A DNA stretch of 51,578 nucleotides from QHCE01 sp038260095 (GTDB lineage Bacteria > Actinomycetota > Actinomycetes > Mycobacteriales > QHCE01): NCBI GenBank assembly GCA_038260095.1, contig JBBSOC010000008.1:1-51578 (forward strand). Reading direction: 5' to 3'. The position numbers and the translations under genes were made by a program. Each line of letters begins with the position of its first letter. Position 1 is the stretch's first letter. Below, in pieces: positions 30,407-39,875 of the stretch. The notes under the pieces were generated by a model, which was not told where the DNA came from, made no database searches, and worked only from the letters and a program-made list of their open reading frames with translations.

Positions 30407-31964
30407 ATGACTACATCTTTGGCCACAGCGCTGATTGACGTTCCAGAAGGTTCATCGGCCCAGGATTGCGTGCCCACCCGGTTTGAGTCTGCGGTCAGGA
30501 ACAGACTAAAAAAGTCACTGCCGCTCTGGCTGACTGTAAACGCATACTGGTGGCTTCCCACCCTGATGGCGCTTGTGATCATTAGATATGGAGCCGGCCG
30601 ACCAGTGTTGGGCTGGGATGAACTGGCCACTCTGAGTGCCGCTCCCCGCTCGGTGGGAGAGCTGGTGGGGTTGGCCTCCAATATTGACGCGGTGCTTACC
30701 CCGTACTACCTCTTCATGCACTTCTGGATACAGCTCTTCGGCGATTCCGAAGTCGCCCTACGAATGCCATCAATACTAAGTACTGCCGCCGCTGTTGGCG
30801 TTACCTCGATGCTGGCCCGCCGCCTGTTTTCGTCTAAAGTCGCTTTGCTCACCGGGCTACTACTCGCCGTGATGCCGGCTATCACACACTACGGACGGCA
30901 GGCTCGTCCCTACGGTTTTTCGCTCTTCTTTGCTGCCCTGGCAACGCTGCTGCTGTTTCGCGCACTGGATCATCCGTCATGGCGGCGTTGGGCAGGTTAC
31001 GGAACTGCCATCATGCTGCTCGGGCTCTTCCATGTGCTGGGACTGTTGCTACTCCTTGGCCATGCGGCGGTAATGACTGATCACTGGCGACGGGAGGGGA
31101 GCTGGAAAGAACGCATTGTCCAGCGTGGTCCTTACCTGCGCTGGATCGCTGCCGTTGGTGTGGCCGTGCTGCTCTGCCTACCACTGGCCTACATCGGGTT
31201 GGGACAACGAAGCCAGCTGTTTTGGCTTCCCCCTATGGAGTGGCGCTCGTTGGAAAATCTTCCCGATGGTCTGTTCGGCTCGTCCGCTATTGGTCTGGTC
31301 CTGATGGGAGTGGCGTTATCCGCCCGCAGTCACAATCGTCTGGTAATCGGCCAGTTGACCGCGATAGCGCTGCTACCCGTGGCAGGGCTGTACCTCATGT
31401 CGTTTGCTACCCCGATGTGGGTGCCGCGTTATCTGATTTACACCCTCGCGGTGTGGTATCTACTCGCCGCGGTCACGATGGCGGGCAATCGACTAGGCAC
31501 CTTGGTGATCTTCGCGCTTGTGCTAGCAATTGGCGTACCTAGCCACCAGCTACTTCGCCAAACTGTTGGCCAGCAACAGGTTGACTACCGAGTCGCTATG
31601 CGCGTTATTGGGCAGAACTACCAGCCTGGGGACGGCTATAGTCTATGATCCGACATCAGCATGGAGCGTCCGCCCGGCAGTACGGTACTACTTACCTAAA
31701 AACCGCCCACGCGATGTGCTGGTAACGAAAACCGCCGCTCAGGACCACTCTCTTGACGCCCAAGAATGTGCACGCTCAGAAGCTTGTCTGCGCGGGGTGC
31801 CTCGCGTATGGATTTTTCGTCCGGTGAGCTACAACTCAACCCTCGACGATTTTTCCGGCCAGGTACCAAGGACACTGCGGCGCGAGTACACCCTCACCAC
31901 GACCTGGCGTGTCGCCAATAGCACAATCGAAGTGTATTCGCGAGCAAGCGGCTCAGTAACTTAA
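30407..31964 (+). pseudogene. GT-C membrane glycosyltransferase (GT39/PMT-like), one-base frameshift
   Basis: ATG 30407 is preceded by AAGGA 5-9 bases upstream. The first frame gives about 413 residues with around ten membrane segments and the acidic pair in the first loop, LGWDELATLS, plus THYGRQARPYGFSLFFAALA, typical of polyprenol-phosphate-sugar-dependent transferases. It ends early at 31646-31648 after NYQPGDGYSL. The expected continuation IVYDPTSAWSVRPAVRYYLP is in the next frame to 31964. Removing one base near 31633-31635 (GGGGACGGCTATAG) restores one frame of about 518 residues. It could be a real mutation or an assembly error at the G run. Polyprenol-P-mannose from Ppm1 is a likely sugar donor for such enzymes. 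Confidence 0.75.
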
Positions 31965-32011
31965 CTGACCCAGTAACTTGACGAGCATAACGCTGTTGGC
32001 ATACTCGGGTC

Positions 32012-33097
32012 ATGATGAGTGAGGTGACCGAAACCGCGGTTCTACTGACTACGTTGACCGAGCAGGCGCTGAACCGGCAGCCTCCGGACAGAGCGCAGGC
32101 ATTGGCGCTGTTGGCTCTAGGGGACGACCACGTGCTAGATGTGGTGGCTGCCGCCAGTCGAGTACGCCGGAAGTTCTTTGGTCGCCGGGTAAAGCTGAAT
32201 TTGATCGTGAACATGAAGAGTGGGCTGTGCCCAGAGGATTGCTTCTACTGCTCGCAGCGGCTCGGATCGGCCTCTGATGTGTTGAAGTATTCATGGATCA
32301 GCCCAGCCGCGGTAGCCGACACCACAGACCAGGCAGTGGCCGGTGGCGCGAAGCGGGTGTGCTTGGTCGCCAGTGGCCGCGGCCCCAGTGACCGGGATAT
32401 CACGCGGGTCACGGACACGATTGACGTGATTAAACAGCGGCAACCCAACGTAGAGGTCTGTGTCTGCCTCGGGCTACTCAAGCCCAATCAGGCCGAGCGG
32501 CTACGCGATGCCGGAGCGCTGGCTTACAACCATAATCTCAACACCAGCGAGGAAAACTACGCCAAGATCTGTACTACTCACACCTACGACGATCGCGTGG
32601 ATACTGTGCAGCGGGCACAGACAGCTGGTTTGTCGCCATGTTCCGGAGCAATTTTTGGCATGGGCGAGAGTGACAGCGACGTCGTGGACCTGGCGCTGCG
32701 ACTACGCGAGTTGGATCCGGACTCAGTTCCGGTGAATTTTCTCATCCCGTTTGAGGGCACCCCGCTTGGGTCGCAGTGGGAACTCACCCCGCAGCGTTGT
32801 CTGCGGATCCTGGCGCTATTCCGCTTCACTTTCCCCGACGTAGAGGTTCGCCTTGCCGGCGGTCGGGAAATTCATTTACGGACGCTACAACCACTGGCAC
32901 TGCATATTGTCAACTCCATATTTCTCGGTGACTATCTCACCAGTGAAGGGCAGGCCGGCTCCGCCGATCTGCAGATGATTGCCGATGCTGGTCTCGTTGT
33001 GGAGGGCCAGGACGAGCAGACGCTGCCCGACGCTCGGCACGACCTGGTCGTGCTCCGTCGCCGTGGACCGGGCACCGAGCTACCCGTCAACGCTTGA
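32012..33097 (+). CDS. bioB: Biotin synthase
   Basis: 361 residues. The radical-SAM cluster is C73-x3-C77-x2-C80 in GLCPEDCFYCSQR. Other family blocks are GAKRVCLVASGRGPSDRDI, AYNHNLNTSEENYAKI, PCSGAIFGMGES and PVNFLIPFEGTPLG. The Arg that binds the second iron-sulfur cluster lies in VEVRLAGGREIHLR. It inserts sulfur into dethiobiotin. The C-terminal 50 residues extend beyond the usual core. bioY is 3 kb downstream, but no bioA, bioF or bioD is in the window. Confidence 0.96.
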   Translation: MMSEVTETAVLLTTLTEQALNRQPPDRAQALALLALGDDHVLDVVAAASRVRRKFFGRRVKLNLIVNMKSGLCPEDCFYCSQRLGSASDVLKYSWISPAAVADTTDQAVAGGAKRVCLVASGRGPSDRDITRVTDTIDVIKQRQPNVEVCVCLGLLKPNQAERLRDAGALAYNHNLNTSEENYAKICTTHTYDDRVDTVQRAQTAGLSPCSGAIFGMGESDSDVVDLALRLRELDPDSVPVNFLIPFEGTPLGSQWELTPQRCLRILALFRFTFPDVEVRLAGGREIHLRTLQPLALHIVNSIFLGDYLTSEGQAGSADLQMIADAGLVVEGQDEQTLPDARHDLVVLRRRGPGTELPVNA

Positions 33098-33105
33098 CGC
33101 GCGTA

Positions 33106-34032
33106 ATGACGGCGATGCTGCTCGACGCGGCGAGTATGTATTTTCGGGCATACCACGCGCTACCTACCTCCATCACCGCTTCCGACGGCAGCCCGGTGAA
33201 CGCGGTTCGGGGTTTCCTTGACATGCTCGCGGTCCTGGTGAAACGTTCTCGACCGAGCCAGCTGGTGGCTTGCCTAGACCAGGACTGGCGGCCGGCATGG
33301 CGGGTGGAACTTATTCCAAGCTATAAAGCTCAACGCGTTGACGCCGCTAGACCTGAGCAAGAAGCGGCTCCCGATGCGCTCGGTCCACAAGTGCCGATAC
33401 TGCTCGAGGTGCTTGCCGCACTCGGGGTGCCCGCGATAGGGGCACCAAATTATGAAGCCGATGATGTGATTGGCACTCTTGCTTTCCGCCTCGCAGCAGA
33501 ACACACCGTTGAGGTGGTGACTGGGGATCGCGATTTGTTCTCGCTGATTCGGGCAAGTACCGGCAGCAGCAAAGCCATTACCGTACTCTACATCGCTCGG
33601 GGCATAGCAAACCTGGCCGAAATGGACCCAACCGAGCTGCAACAGCGCTACGGGGTAAGCCCAGAGCAATATGCTGACGTGGCTGTACTACGTGGGGATT
33701 CCTCCGACGGCCTGCCTGGGGTACGCGGCATCGGCGAGAAGACCGCGACTCGGCTGATCACCACATTCGGCTCGCTGACCCAGTTGCAGGCAGCGGTGAA
33801 GTCCGGAGATGACCGGATCAGTGCACGCCTGACCGCCAGCATCGCCGAACATGGGGATTACCTCGCCGCTGCTAGGCGGGTGGTCACCATCTGCACCGAA
33901 GTGCCCATACAAACGCCGAACATCGCCACACCACTGGCACCCCCCAACGCGGCCCGGCTAGCCGAGCTTGCGCAATGTTACAACCTTGGCAGCTCAATCA
34001 CCCGCGTCTCTACGGCGCTGTACGCGCGCTAA
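33106..34032 (+). CDS. 5'-3' exonuclease (stand-alone Pol I-type)
   Basis: 308 residues from ATG 33106; a TTG at 33094 overlaps bioB. The N-terminal PIN-like domain has LLDAASMYFRAYHAL, CLDQDWRPAWRVELIPSYKA, YEADDVIGTLA and VVTGDRDLFSLI, giving the acidic metal site. The helix-hairpin-helix part reads YADVAVLRGDSSDGLPGVRG, IGEKTATRLITTFGSL. Similar to M. tuberculosis Rv2090. It would remove RNA primers or flaps. It follows bioB with 8 bases between, so the two are probably cotranscribed. Confidence 0.93.
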   Translation: MTAMLLDAASMYFRAYHALPTSITASDGSPVNAVRGFLDMLAVLVKRSRPSQLVACLDQDWRPAWRVELIPSYKAQRVDAARPEQEAAPDALGPQVPILLEVLAALGVPAIGAPNYEADDVIGTLAFRLAAEHTVEVVTGDRDLFSLIRASTGSSKAITVLYIARGIANLAEMDPTELQQRYGVSPEQYADVAVLRGDSSDGLPGVRGIGEKTATRLITTFGSLTQLQAAVKSGDDRISARLTASIAEHGDYLAAARRVVTICTEVPIQTPNIATPLAPPNAARLAELAQCYNLGSSITRVSTALYAR

Positions 34033-34102
34033 ACACTGCCATCCCGGGGACAGGATGCGTTCCTGCTACTCGAGGCCACCGTCGTCGCTGGCCTCGATCG
34101 CC

Positions 34103-34490
34103 CTAAACAGCGGTCGAGTCGAGGCTGGGGACCGCGGGCTGCTGGTCGAGATTGTCTGCACAGGAGCGCAGCCACGCCAAGATCGTCCCGGTGCTCTCCG
34201 GCCCGGCGTGCTCGACCAGGAGATCTTCAAGCTGCTGTACGTGAACTGCAGCCGCGGCAAGGCGGGCGTGACCTTTCTGGGTGAGCGTCAACCGTCTGAC
34301 CCGTTCCTCGGCTGTGCGCTCGGCGCGTGCGATCAGCATGGCCTCACTCAAGGTCGTGATAATCCGGATCATGGTCGGCGCGGTGACGAAGGAGCGCCGT
34401 GCCAGTTCGGCGTTGGAGATGTTCGGATGCTCAGCCAGTAGCGCGAGTACGGCGTACTGCGGGCTCGTCAGTCCGTACTCGGCCAGACTC
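34103..34490 (-). pseudogene. MarR-family regulator, N-terminus lost
   Basis: The minus-strand frame gives LAEYGLTSPQYAVLALLAEH, SNAELARRSFVTAPTMIRII, AEERVRRLTLTQKGHARLAA, which is the MarR winged helix core with its C-terminal dimerisation helix. The first helix (about 30 residues) that should precede LAEYGLT is missing; the frame upstream is unrelated and runs into the truncated ABM gene on the other strand. A deletion seems to have removed both 5' ends and the promoter region between them. Confidence 0.7.
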
Positions 34491-34496
34491 GACCCG

Positions 34497-34772
34497 TCCC
34501 GACAAGGCGATCTCGTCGAGGCCCTCAACGACTCCACCGCGGCGCTGTTCGTGAGCGTACCCGGCTTCGTGTCAGCGAACTTCCACGGCAGCCTGGACGG
34601 AACGCGTGTAATCAACTATGCGCAGTGGGCCAGCGAGACGCACTTCCAGGAGATGATGGAACGATCCGATGTGCGTGAGCACATGGCCGAGATCATGGCG
34701 ATCGCGGAGAAGGCCGAGCCCCGCATGTTCAGGGTGCGCTCCATTCACCACGCGCTGGCAAATAAAGCATGA
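34497..34772 (+). pseudogene. Antibiotic-biosynthesis-monooxygenase-domain protein, N-terminus lost
   Basis: The frame from about 34497 reads RQGDLVEALNDSTAALFVSV, PGFVSANFHGSLDGTRVINY, AQWASETHFQEMMERSDVRE, a typical ABM ferredoxin-like domain, and stops at 34770-34772. The first beta strand of the domain is missing and there is no start or ribosome site. It begins just where the MarR remnant on the other strand begins. In many actinobacteria a MarR gene and an ABM gene are divergent, so one deletion explains both. Confidence 0.7.
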
Positions 34773-34864
34773 GCAATCCTGCCTCCGCTAGCACCGTCAT
34801 GGCGATCTTCAGCCGTAACGCCGCGTCGGCCAACGTCCTGTTCAGGCAAGCCCGTTGCATCGCA

Positions 34865-35974
34865 TTACAGCTGCTCAATGCCACGGGCTTGTTCTAGCGT
34901 GGCTATGCCCGCTCGGTCCAGCCGGGCCAACAAACCGCACTGAATGCGGAGCGGCCATAACGGGCCACCATAGATGAAGCCCGTGTAGCCCTGCAGCAAC
35001 GTAGCACCAGCACAAATACGCTGCCAAGCATCCTCGGGGCTGGAAATTCCGCCAACGGAAACCAGTGTGATCCGCTCCCCCACCTGAGCTCTGAGCCGGC
35101 GCAGCACTTCCAGAGAGCGCTGCTGAAGCGGAGCGCCAGATAAACCGCCAGCACCAAGCGCATCGACCTGCTCGGAGGTACTGCGAAGTCCCTCGCGACT
35201 CAAGCTGGTGTTGGTGGCAACTATGCCATCGAGTTCAAGCTCTAGCGCCAGATGCGCCACCTCGTCGATGTCGGAGTCAGCAAGGTCGGGAGCTATTTTC
35301 ACCAGTAACGGAACCGGAGATGCGCTCCGCGCTATCGCGTCATCGGCAATCACTTGTTTCATAGCGAGTAGGAGCGGGCGCAGCAGCGACACCGCTTGCA
35401 GGTTTCGTAAGCCAGGGGTGTTGGGAGAACTGACGTTTACTACCAGAAAATCAGCGTACGGCACTAACTGCCGGGCGCTCGACACATAATCGTCAACAGC
35501 GCCTGACTCCTCAACAGTCTTGGTCTTCCCGATATTCACACCGATGATCAGTCGATTCCGACCCGAAACTTGAGCTAAACTTCGGACCGCCGCCGCGGCA
35601 CCAGCGTTGTTGAAGCCCATGCGATTGATGAGTGCGGCATCAGCGGGTAGTCGAAACAGGCGAGGCTTTGGATTGCCTGGCTGCGGTGACGCCGTGACAG
35701 TGCCAACTTCGATGAATCCAAAACCGAGCGCGGTCAGCGCGGCGGGGCCACGCGCATCCTTATCGAATCCGGCCGCGAGTCCTAACGGGTTATCGAATCG
35801 GCGGCCGAACGCGTGCACCGCCAGTCGCGGGCTGCGCACTCGACACATGGCCCTCATCACGTTGCGCGCCCCTGGGATCGCAGCGACTGCACGGAGGAGC
35901 CCAAAGCTCAGCCTGTGCGCAGCCTCTGCGGGGAGTCGGCTCAGGATTAGCCAAAACAGGAATCGATAAATCAT
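34865..35974 (-). CDS. pyrD: Dihydroorotate dehydrogenase, quinone-dependent (class 2)
   Basis: 369 residues from ATG 35974. An N-terminal membrane-associating helix (IYRFLFWLILSRLPAEAAH) marks class 2. The barrel has LAAGFDKDARGPAALTALGF, EVGTVTASPQPGNPKPRLFR, NRMGFNNAG, and NVSSPNTPGLR with the catalytic Ser. The FMN-binding end reads SVGGISSPEDAWQRICAGAT. It oxidises dihydroorotate in pyrimidine synthesis with quinone as acceptor. A short frame after the ABM remnant (from 34770) overlaps its 3' end and is not convincing as a gene. Confidence 0.95.
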   Translation of the reverse strand: MIYRFLFWLILSRLPAEAAHRLSFGLLRAVAAIPGARNVMRAMCRVRSPRLAVHAFGRRFDNPLGLAAGFDKDARGPAALTALGFGFIEVGTVTASPQPGNPKPRLFRLPADAALINRMGFNNAGAAAAVRSLAQVSGRNRLIIGVNIGKTKTVEESGAVDDYVSSARQLVPYADFLVVNVSSPNTPGLRNLQAVSLLRPLLLAMKQVIADDAIARSASPVPLLVKIAPDLADSDIDEVAHLALELELDGIVATNTSLSREGLRSTSEQVDALGAGGLSGAPLQQRSLEVLRRLRAQVGERITLVSVGGISSPEDAWQRICAGATLLQGYTGFIYGGPLWPLRIQCGLLARLDRAGIATLEQARGIEQL

Positions 35975-36052
35975 AATAAGTACGCACCGTAACAGCGAGC
36001 GCACATAGCGATGAGCACGAGTCCGACAGCAGCTGAGGTAGGGAGATCACCT

Positions 36053-36664
36053 ATGACCGTCGCCGCAATAGCCACCCAACGCAGATCGTTTGTACTCGCC
36101 GATCTGCTCCCCGGTGAGTTAACCCGCGACATCGCCCTAGTCTTAGCCGGAGCGGGACTGGTTGGTCTAACGGCACAGTTGGCGGTGCCAATCCCTGGGA
36201 CACCAGTGCCCGTGACCGGACAGACTTTCGCCGTACTGCTCATAGGTGCCGCGTTAGGAACCATCCGGGGAGCCGCAAGTCTTATCACCTACCTGCTCAT
36301 CGGACTCGCGGGAGTGCCATGGTTTGCCGAGGGAAACTCTGGCTTTGTCAACCCGACATTCGGCTACCTCATCGGGTTCATACTCGCAGGTGCAGCGGTG
36401 GGCAAACTCGCTGAGCGAGGCGCCGACAGATCAGTAGTCCGCATCCTTGGAGCGATGGTGCTGGGAAACGTCATCATCTTCGCCATTGGCGTGTCATGGC
36501 TGATGGGAGTAACCCATATCGGGCTCGCCGAAGGCTGGGCGCAAGGCGTGCAGCCCTTCTTGATCGGTGGTGCAATCAAAACCGCACTGGCTGCTGGCCT
36601 ACTTCCCGGCACCTGGGCACTGCTGGACCGGTCAGGCCGTGGAAGACCCAGTGACATTCCATGA
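36053..36664 (+). CDS. bioY: Biotin transporter substrate-binding protein BioY
   Basis: 203 residues from ATG 36053, chosen because GGGAG lies 8 bases upstream; ATG 36011 adds 14 residues but has no ribosome site. Six membrane segments with the family pattern: VPIPGTPVPVTGQTFAVLLI, GAASLITYLLIGLAGVPWFA, and FVNPTFGYLIGFILAGAAVG. BioY imports biotin alone or with an ECF module, which is not seen here. bioB lies 4 kb upstream. It is divergent from pyrD with 78 bases between. Confidence 0.94.
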   Translation: MTVAAIATQRRSFVLADLLPGELTRDIALVLAGAGLVGLTAQLAVPIPGTPVPVTGQTFAVLLIGAALGTIRGAASLITYLLIGLAGVPWFAEGNSGFVNPTFGYLIGFILAGAAVGKLAERGADRSVVRILGAMVLGNVIIFAIGVSWLMGVTHIGLAEGWAQGVQPFLIGGAIKTALAAGLLPGTWALLDRSGRGRPSDIP

Positions 36665-36744
36665 GGGCGCAGCGTTGAGCGTCTCCGCTACCCATGTCGA
36701 TATAAATCTGCGTTGTACGTCTGCTTCACGGTAGGTTGGTCACC

Positions 36745-37395
36745 ATGAGCAGCTGGGCTAAAACTGAACGCGCCGATCTTGCCGCGACGTTGCATGAGCT
36801 GGGCTCACAAGCGCCAACGCTGTGCGGGAACTGGCGGGCTCTCGAGCTGGTATCGCATCTGGTGCTTCGTGCCAGCCGCCTGGATGGTCTGATAGGCATA
36901 GTGCTACCGGTAGCGGCCGGCTACACCCAGCGATTGCAGCGTCAGCTCGAACAGCGGTATGGATTTGACGGTTTAGTGCAGCGGTTTGCAGCCGGTTCGC
37001 CGCTATGGCATCCACTGGCGATACCGGCGCTCGATGAAGCCGCCAACGTCGTGGAATATTTCGTTCATCACGAAGACTTGCGGCGAGCCGCTACTACATG
37101 GAAGCCGAGAGAACTACAGCCTGGGCATCAGGCCGAGCTGTGGAATCGGACACGGCGCCTTGCGAAGGTACTTGTCCGCCAAGCCACGCCGTTGCACCTG
37201 GTAGCACCTGGATACGGTGAACTGCTGCTGCCCGCCCGTTCAGCAGTGGGTAATGTCGCTCCGCTGACCACTGTGAGCGGGCTCCCTAGCGAACTGGTGC
37301 TCTTCTGCTATGGGCGGCAGGCGCATAGCCTGGCCGACGTCAGCGGAGATCCCGAACGCATCGCCGCAGTGAAAGCAGCCAAGCTCGGTCTGTAG
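36745..37395 (+). CDS. TIGR03085 family (MDMPI N-terminal/DinB-like) protein
   Basis: 216 residues from ATG 36745; a TTG at 36736 gives three more. The start WAKTERADLAATLHELGSQA, PTLCGNWRALELVSHLVLRA matches the TIGR03085 pattern (PTLC-x-x-W and a following His). VVEYFVHHEDLRRA contributes more His residues for the metal site. The fold is shared with mycothiol-dependent maleylpyruvate isomerase. Function is unknown; such proteins are typical of mycothiol-producing actinobacteria. Confidence 0.87.
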   Translation: MSSWAKTERADLAATLHELGSQAPTLCGNWRALELVSHLVLRASRLDGLIGIVLPVAAGYTQRLQRQLEQRYGFDGLVQRFAAGSPLWHPLAIPALDEAANVVEYFVHHEDLRRAATTWKPRELQPGHQAELWNRTRRLAKVLVRQATPLHLVAPGYGELLLPARSAVGNVAPLTTVSGLPSELVLFCYGRQAHSLADVSGDPERIAAVKAAKLGL

Positions 37396-37445
37396 CGAGC
37401 CAACCTGTTCATTTGCAGGTTCAACACGTCCTGGTATAAGTAGCC

Positions 37446-38351
37446 ATGTACTTCGATGTTCCTCGCCGTATTACCGGACATCGTGGCTCGGGGGCAAACC
37501 ACGTTGTGCAACGCGAAATAGAAAACACTGCCGCTTCCTGCCGCCTGGCTCTTGTCCACGGCGCAGACAGTGTGGAGATCGATGTCCAGGTCAGCGGTGA
37601 CGATAAGCTTGTGGTGTATCACCATGCCCGCACGCCGGATGGTCTGCGGGTTGCCGAGCAGCCGCTGAACCAGCTGCAAGCGCTAGGGATCGAAACGCTA
37701 GCGGAACTAACGGCTGCGCTGCCAAGTCACAGCAATGGCATGCAGGTAGGGCTGAATCTAGAACTCAAAACCGGCTATGACCGAAACGAGTTAAAGCTTG
37801 ATCACCGAGTTGCAGATGCCCTCACCGAGCTACTACCAACGTTGACCGCCCGACACACAGTGCTGCTGTCGTCCTTCGATCCAATCGTGTTAGGTCGTTA
37901 TAGAGTGCTACGGGATACAGGCACGGCAACGGCATTACCTTTCAGCTACGTGTGCGCACATCCGCATCGGCGGGACCGCACTCTACCGGTAACAGTGAGT
38001 GATGGCGTTATCGAGGCCTCCAAGCTTGGAGCTGATTCAGTGCATCTCAACGCCGGCCAACTGGGGCTTGGACCGCCAGAGACTGACCCTCAGTTCACCG
38101 AACCCGGTCAAAACTGGGCTCCGCAGGAACGCATTGCTGCCGCGGTGGCCGCTGCCCGCGACGCTGGTCTTGCGCTGAACGTGTGGTGCCCCGAACCCGA
38201 GGACGCGGCGATCCTGCTGCGGGCTGGAGTTGACGGGGTATGTGTGAATTGGGTTCCCGAAACCGTGAGCCGCACAGCTGAGTTGCTGGCAGGGGCTGAA
38301 CCGACTGCCGATGCAATTCCGGTTCAGGCTGCCACTCCGCGCACCGAGTAG
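37446..38351 (+). CDS. Glycerophosphodiester phosphodiesterase
   Basis: 301 residues. The GDPD catalytic residues are H12-R13 in TGHRGSGAN, E27 in IENTAAS, E44 and D46 in DSVEIDVQVS and H59/H60 in VVYHHART. It also has LNLELKTGYDRN and the end LNVWCPEPEDAAILLRAGVD. It hydrolyses glycerophosphodiesters to glycerol-3-phosphate. The lack of a signal peptide suggests a cytoplasmic enzyme. The last 28 bases overlap the 3' end of hisF on the other strand. Confidence 0.93.
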   Translation: MYFDVPRRITGHRGSGANHVVQREIENTAASCRLALVHGADSVEIDVQVSGDDKLVVYHHARTPDGLRVAEQPLNQLQALGIETLAELTAALPSHSNGMQVGLNLELKTGYDRNELKLDHRVADALTELLPTLTARHTVLLSSFDPIVLGRYRVLRDTGTATALPFSYVCAHPHRRDRTLPVTVSDGVIEASKLGADSVHLNAGQLGLGPPETDPQFTEPGQNWAPQERIAAAVAAARDAGLALNVWCPEPEDAAILLRAGVDGVCVNWVPETVSRTAELLAGAEPTADAIPVQAATPRTE

Positions 38352-39109
38352 CCGGCGGTACTCAGCGCTGCTTTTACCTGTCCAACGCTGATCTGTTGAA
38401 AGTGGAACACGCTGGCTGCCAGAACGGCGTCGGCGCCGGCAGCCAGCGCGGGCGCGAAATGTTCCACGGTCCCAGCACCTCCGCTGGCTATTACCGGCAT
38501 GCAGACGCGCTCGCGCACTTGCGCGATCAGGTCCAGGTCATACCCGTCCTTGGTACCATCGGCGTCCATTCCGTTAAGCAAGATCTCCCCAACACCGAGC
38601 TCCTGCCCACGTGTGGCCCACGCAACAGCGTCGATACCGGTACCTCGGCGACCACCGTGGGTGGTAACCTCGAAGCCGCTCTGCGTAGCCGGCTCGCCTT
38701 CGGGTACTCGGCGGGCGTCGACGGAGAGCACCACGCATTGAGCGCCGAAACGCCGTGAAGCCTCAGACAGCAGCTCCGGTCGGCTAATCGCGGCAGTGTT
38801 GATGCTCACTTTGTCCGCGCCGGCGCGCAACAGCGCGTTCACATCGTCAGTTGAGCGAACGCCACCACCAACCGTTAACGGGATGAATACCTGCTCCGCG
38901 GTGCGTCGTACAACATCGAACATTGTTGCTCGCTCTGATGACGATGCGGTCACATCGAGGAACACCAGCTCGTCAATGCCGGCCTCGTCATACGCGCGCG
39001 CAAGCTGCACCGGATCTCCGGCGTCGCGAAGCCCAGCGAAACGGACACCTTTCACAACCCGGCCAGCATCAACATCCAGACACGCGATCACCCGCACCGC
39101 AAGGCTCAC
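38324..39109 (-). CDS. hisF: Imidazole glycerol phosphate synthase, cyclase subunit
   Basis: 261 residues from GTG 39109. Catalytic Asp are D12 in CLDVDAGRVVKG and the first Asp in LNGMDADGTKDGYD. Other family blocks are PLTVGGGVRSTDDV and ASGGAGTVEHFAPAL. It makes the imidazole ring of histidine with HisH, which is not in the window. The start overlaps the priA stop by four bases, so the two are translationally coupled. Its 3' end overlaps the convergent phosphodiesterase gene. Confidence 0.96.
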   Translation of the reverse strand: MSLAVRVIACLDVDAGRVVKGVRFAGLRDAGDPVQLARAYDEAGIDELVFLDVTASSSERATMFDVVRRTAEQVFIPLTVGGGVRSTDDVNALLRAGADKVSINTAAISRPELLSEASRRFGAQCVVLSVDARRVPEGEPATQSGFEVTTHGGRRGTGIDAVAWATRGQELGVGEILLNGMDADGTKDGYDLDLIAQVRERVCMPVIASGGAGTVEHFAPALAAGADAVLAASVFHFQQISVGQVKAALSTAGYSVRGVAA

Positions 39110-39873
39110 CGCGGTGCTCCAGAGCTGCTCGCACCAGCAACGGTGAGGGCTTCGCTAAGGGTAAAAGCCTCCGCATACAACGCCTTACCAACGATTGCGC
39201 CCTCAACACCTAGCGGTACCAGCTCTCGCAGCGCCGCAATGTCATTCACGCTGGACACTCCCCCGGATGCGATCACTGGTGCCGTCGTCGCCGCGCACAC
39301 GTCGCGCAACAACTCAAGGTTGGGGCCGCGCAACGTGCCATCTTTAGTCACGTCAGTTACCACGTAGCGTGCGCAACCTTCTGAATCCAGCCGCGCGAGC
39401 GTCTCATACAGCTCGCCGCCTTCGGAGGTCCAGCCGCGCGCCGCCAGAGTAGTACCGCGTACGTCGAGCCCAACCGCAATTTTTTCGCCATACTCGGCAA
39501 TCGCAGCAGCGCACCATTGCGGATCTTCCAGCACCGCAGTACCGAGATTTACCCGGGCGCAGCCGGTGGATAGCGCCGCATCTAGCGATTGGGCGTCTCG
39601 GATTCCGCCAGAGAGCTCCACCTGTACGTCCACAGTGGCAATTACCTCAGCTAGCAGCTCCCGATTGGATCCTCGGCCAAACGCGGCGTCGATGTCTACT
39701 AGGTGGATCCACTCCGCGCCCTGCCGCTGCCAGGCCAAAGCGGCGGCCAGCGGCTCGCCGTAGGCGGTTTCCGAACCTGCCGCACCTTGCACTAGCCGGA
39801 TTGCTTGGCCCTGCGACACGTCCACGGCAGGCAGCAGCGTGAGTGGGGGCTTCGGTGTCGCTTGGAGGGTCAT
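39106..39873 (-). CDS. priA: Phosphoribosyl isomerase (HisA/PriA)
   Basis: 255 residues from ATG 39873. The (beta-alpha)8 barrel has catalytic D18 in LLPAVDVSQGQAIRLV and the second Asp in VVTDVTKDGTLRGPN, plus VELSGGIRDAQSL and ASGGVSSVNDI. In actinobacteria the enzyme often acts in both histidine and tryptophan synthesis (HisA and TrpF reactions). The ATG is 2 bases after the yoeB stop, with no independent promoter gap, so it must be transcribed from the yefM-yoeB promoter or from one inside yoeB. Confidence 0.94.
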   Translation of the reverse strand: MTLQATPKPPLTLLPAVDVSQGQAIRLVQGAAGSETAYGEPLAAALAWQRQGAEWIHLVDIDAAFGRGSNRELLAEVIATVDVQVELSGGIRDAQSLDAALSTGCARVNLGTAVLEDPQWCAAAIAEYGEKIAVGLDVRGTTLAARGWTSEGGELYETLARLDSEGCARYVVTDVTKDGTLRGPNLELLRDVCAATTAPVIASGGVSSVNDIAALRELVPLGVEGAIVGKALYAEAFTLSEALTVAGASSSGAPR

Positions 39874-39875
39874 TG

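Noticed and set aside
34770..34897. 42-residue ORF overlapping the pyrD 3' end
   Set aside because: It starts by ATGA overlap with the ABM remnant, but it has no recognised domain and runs antisense into pyrD. It may be the cut start of a lost gene but cannot be supported.
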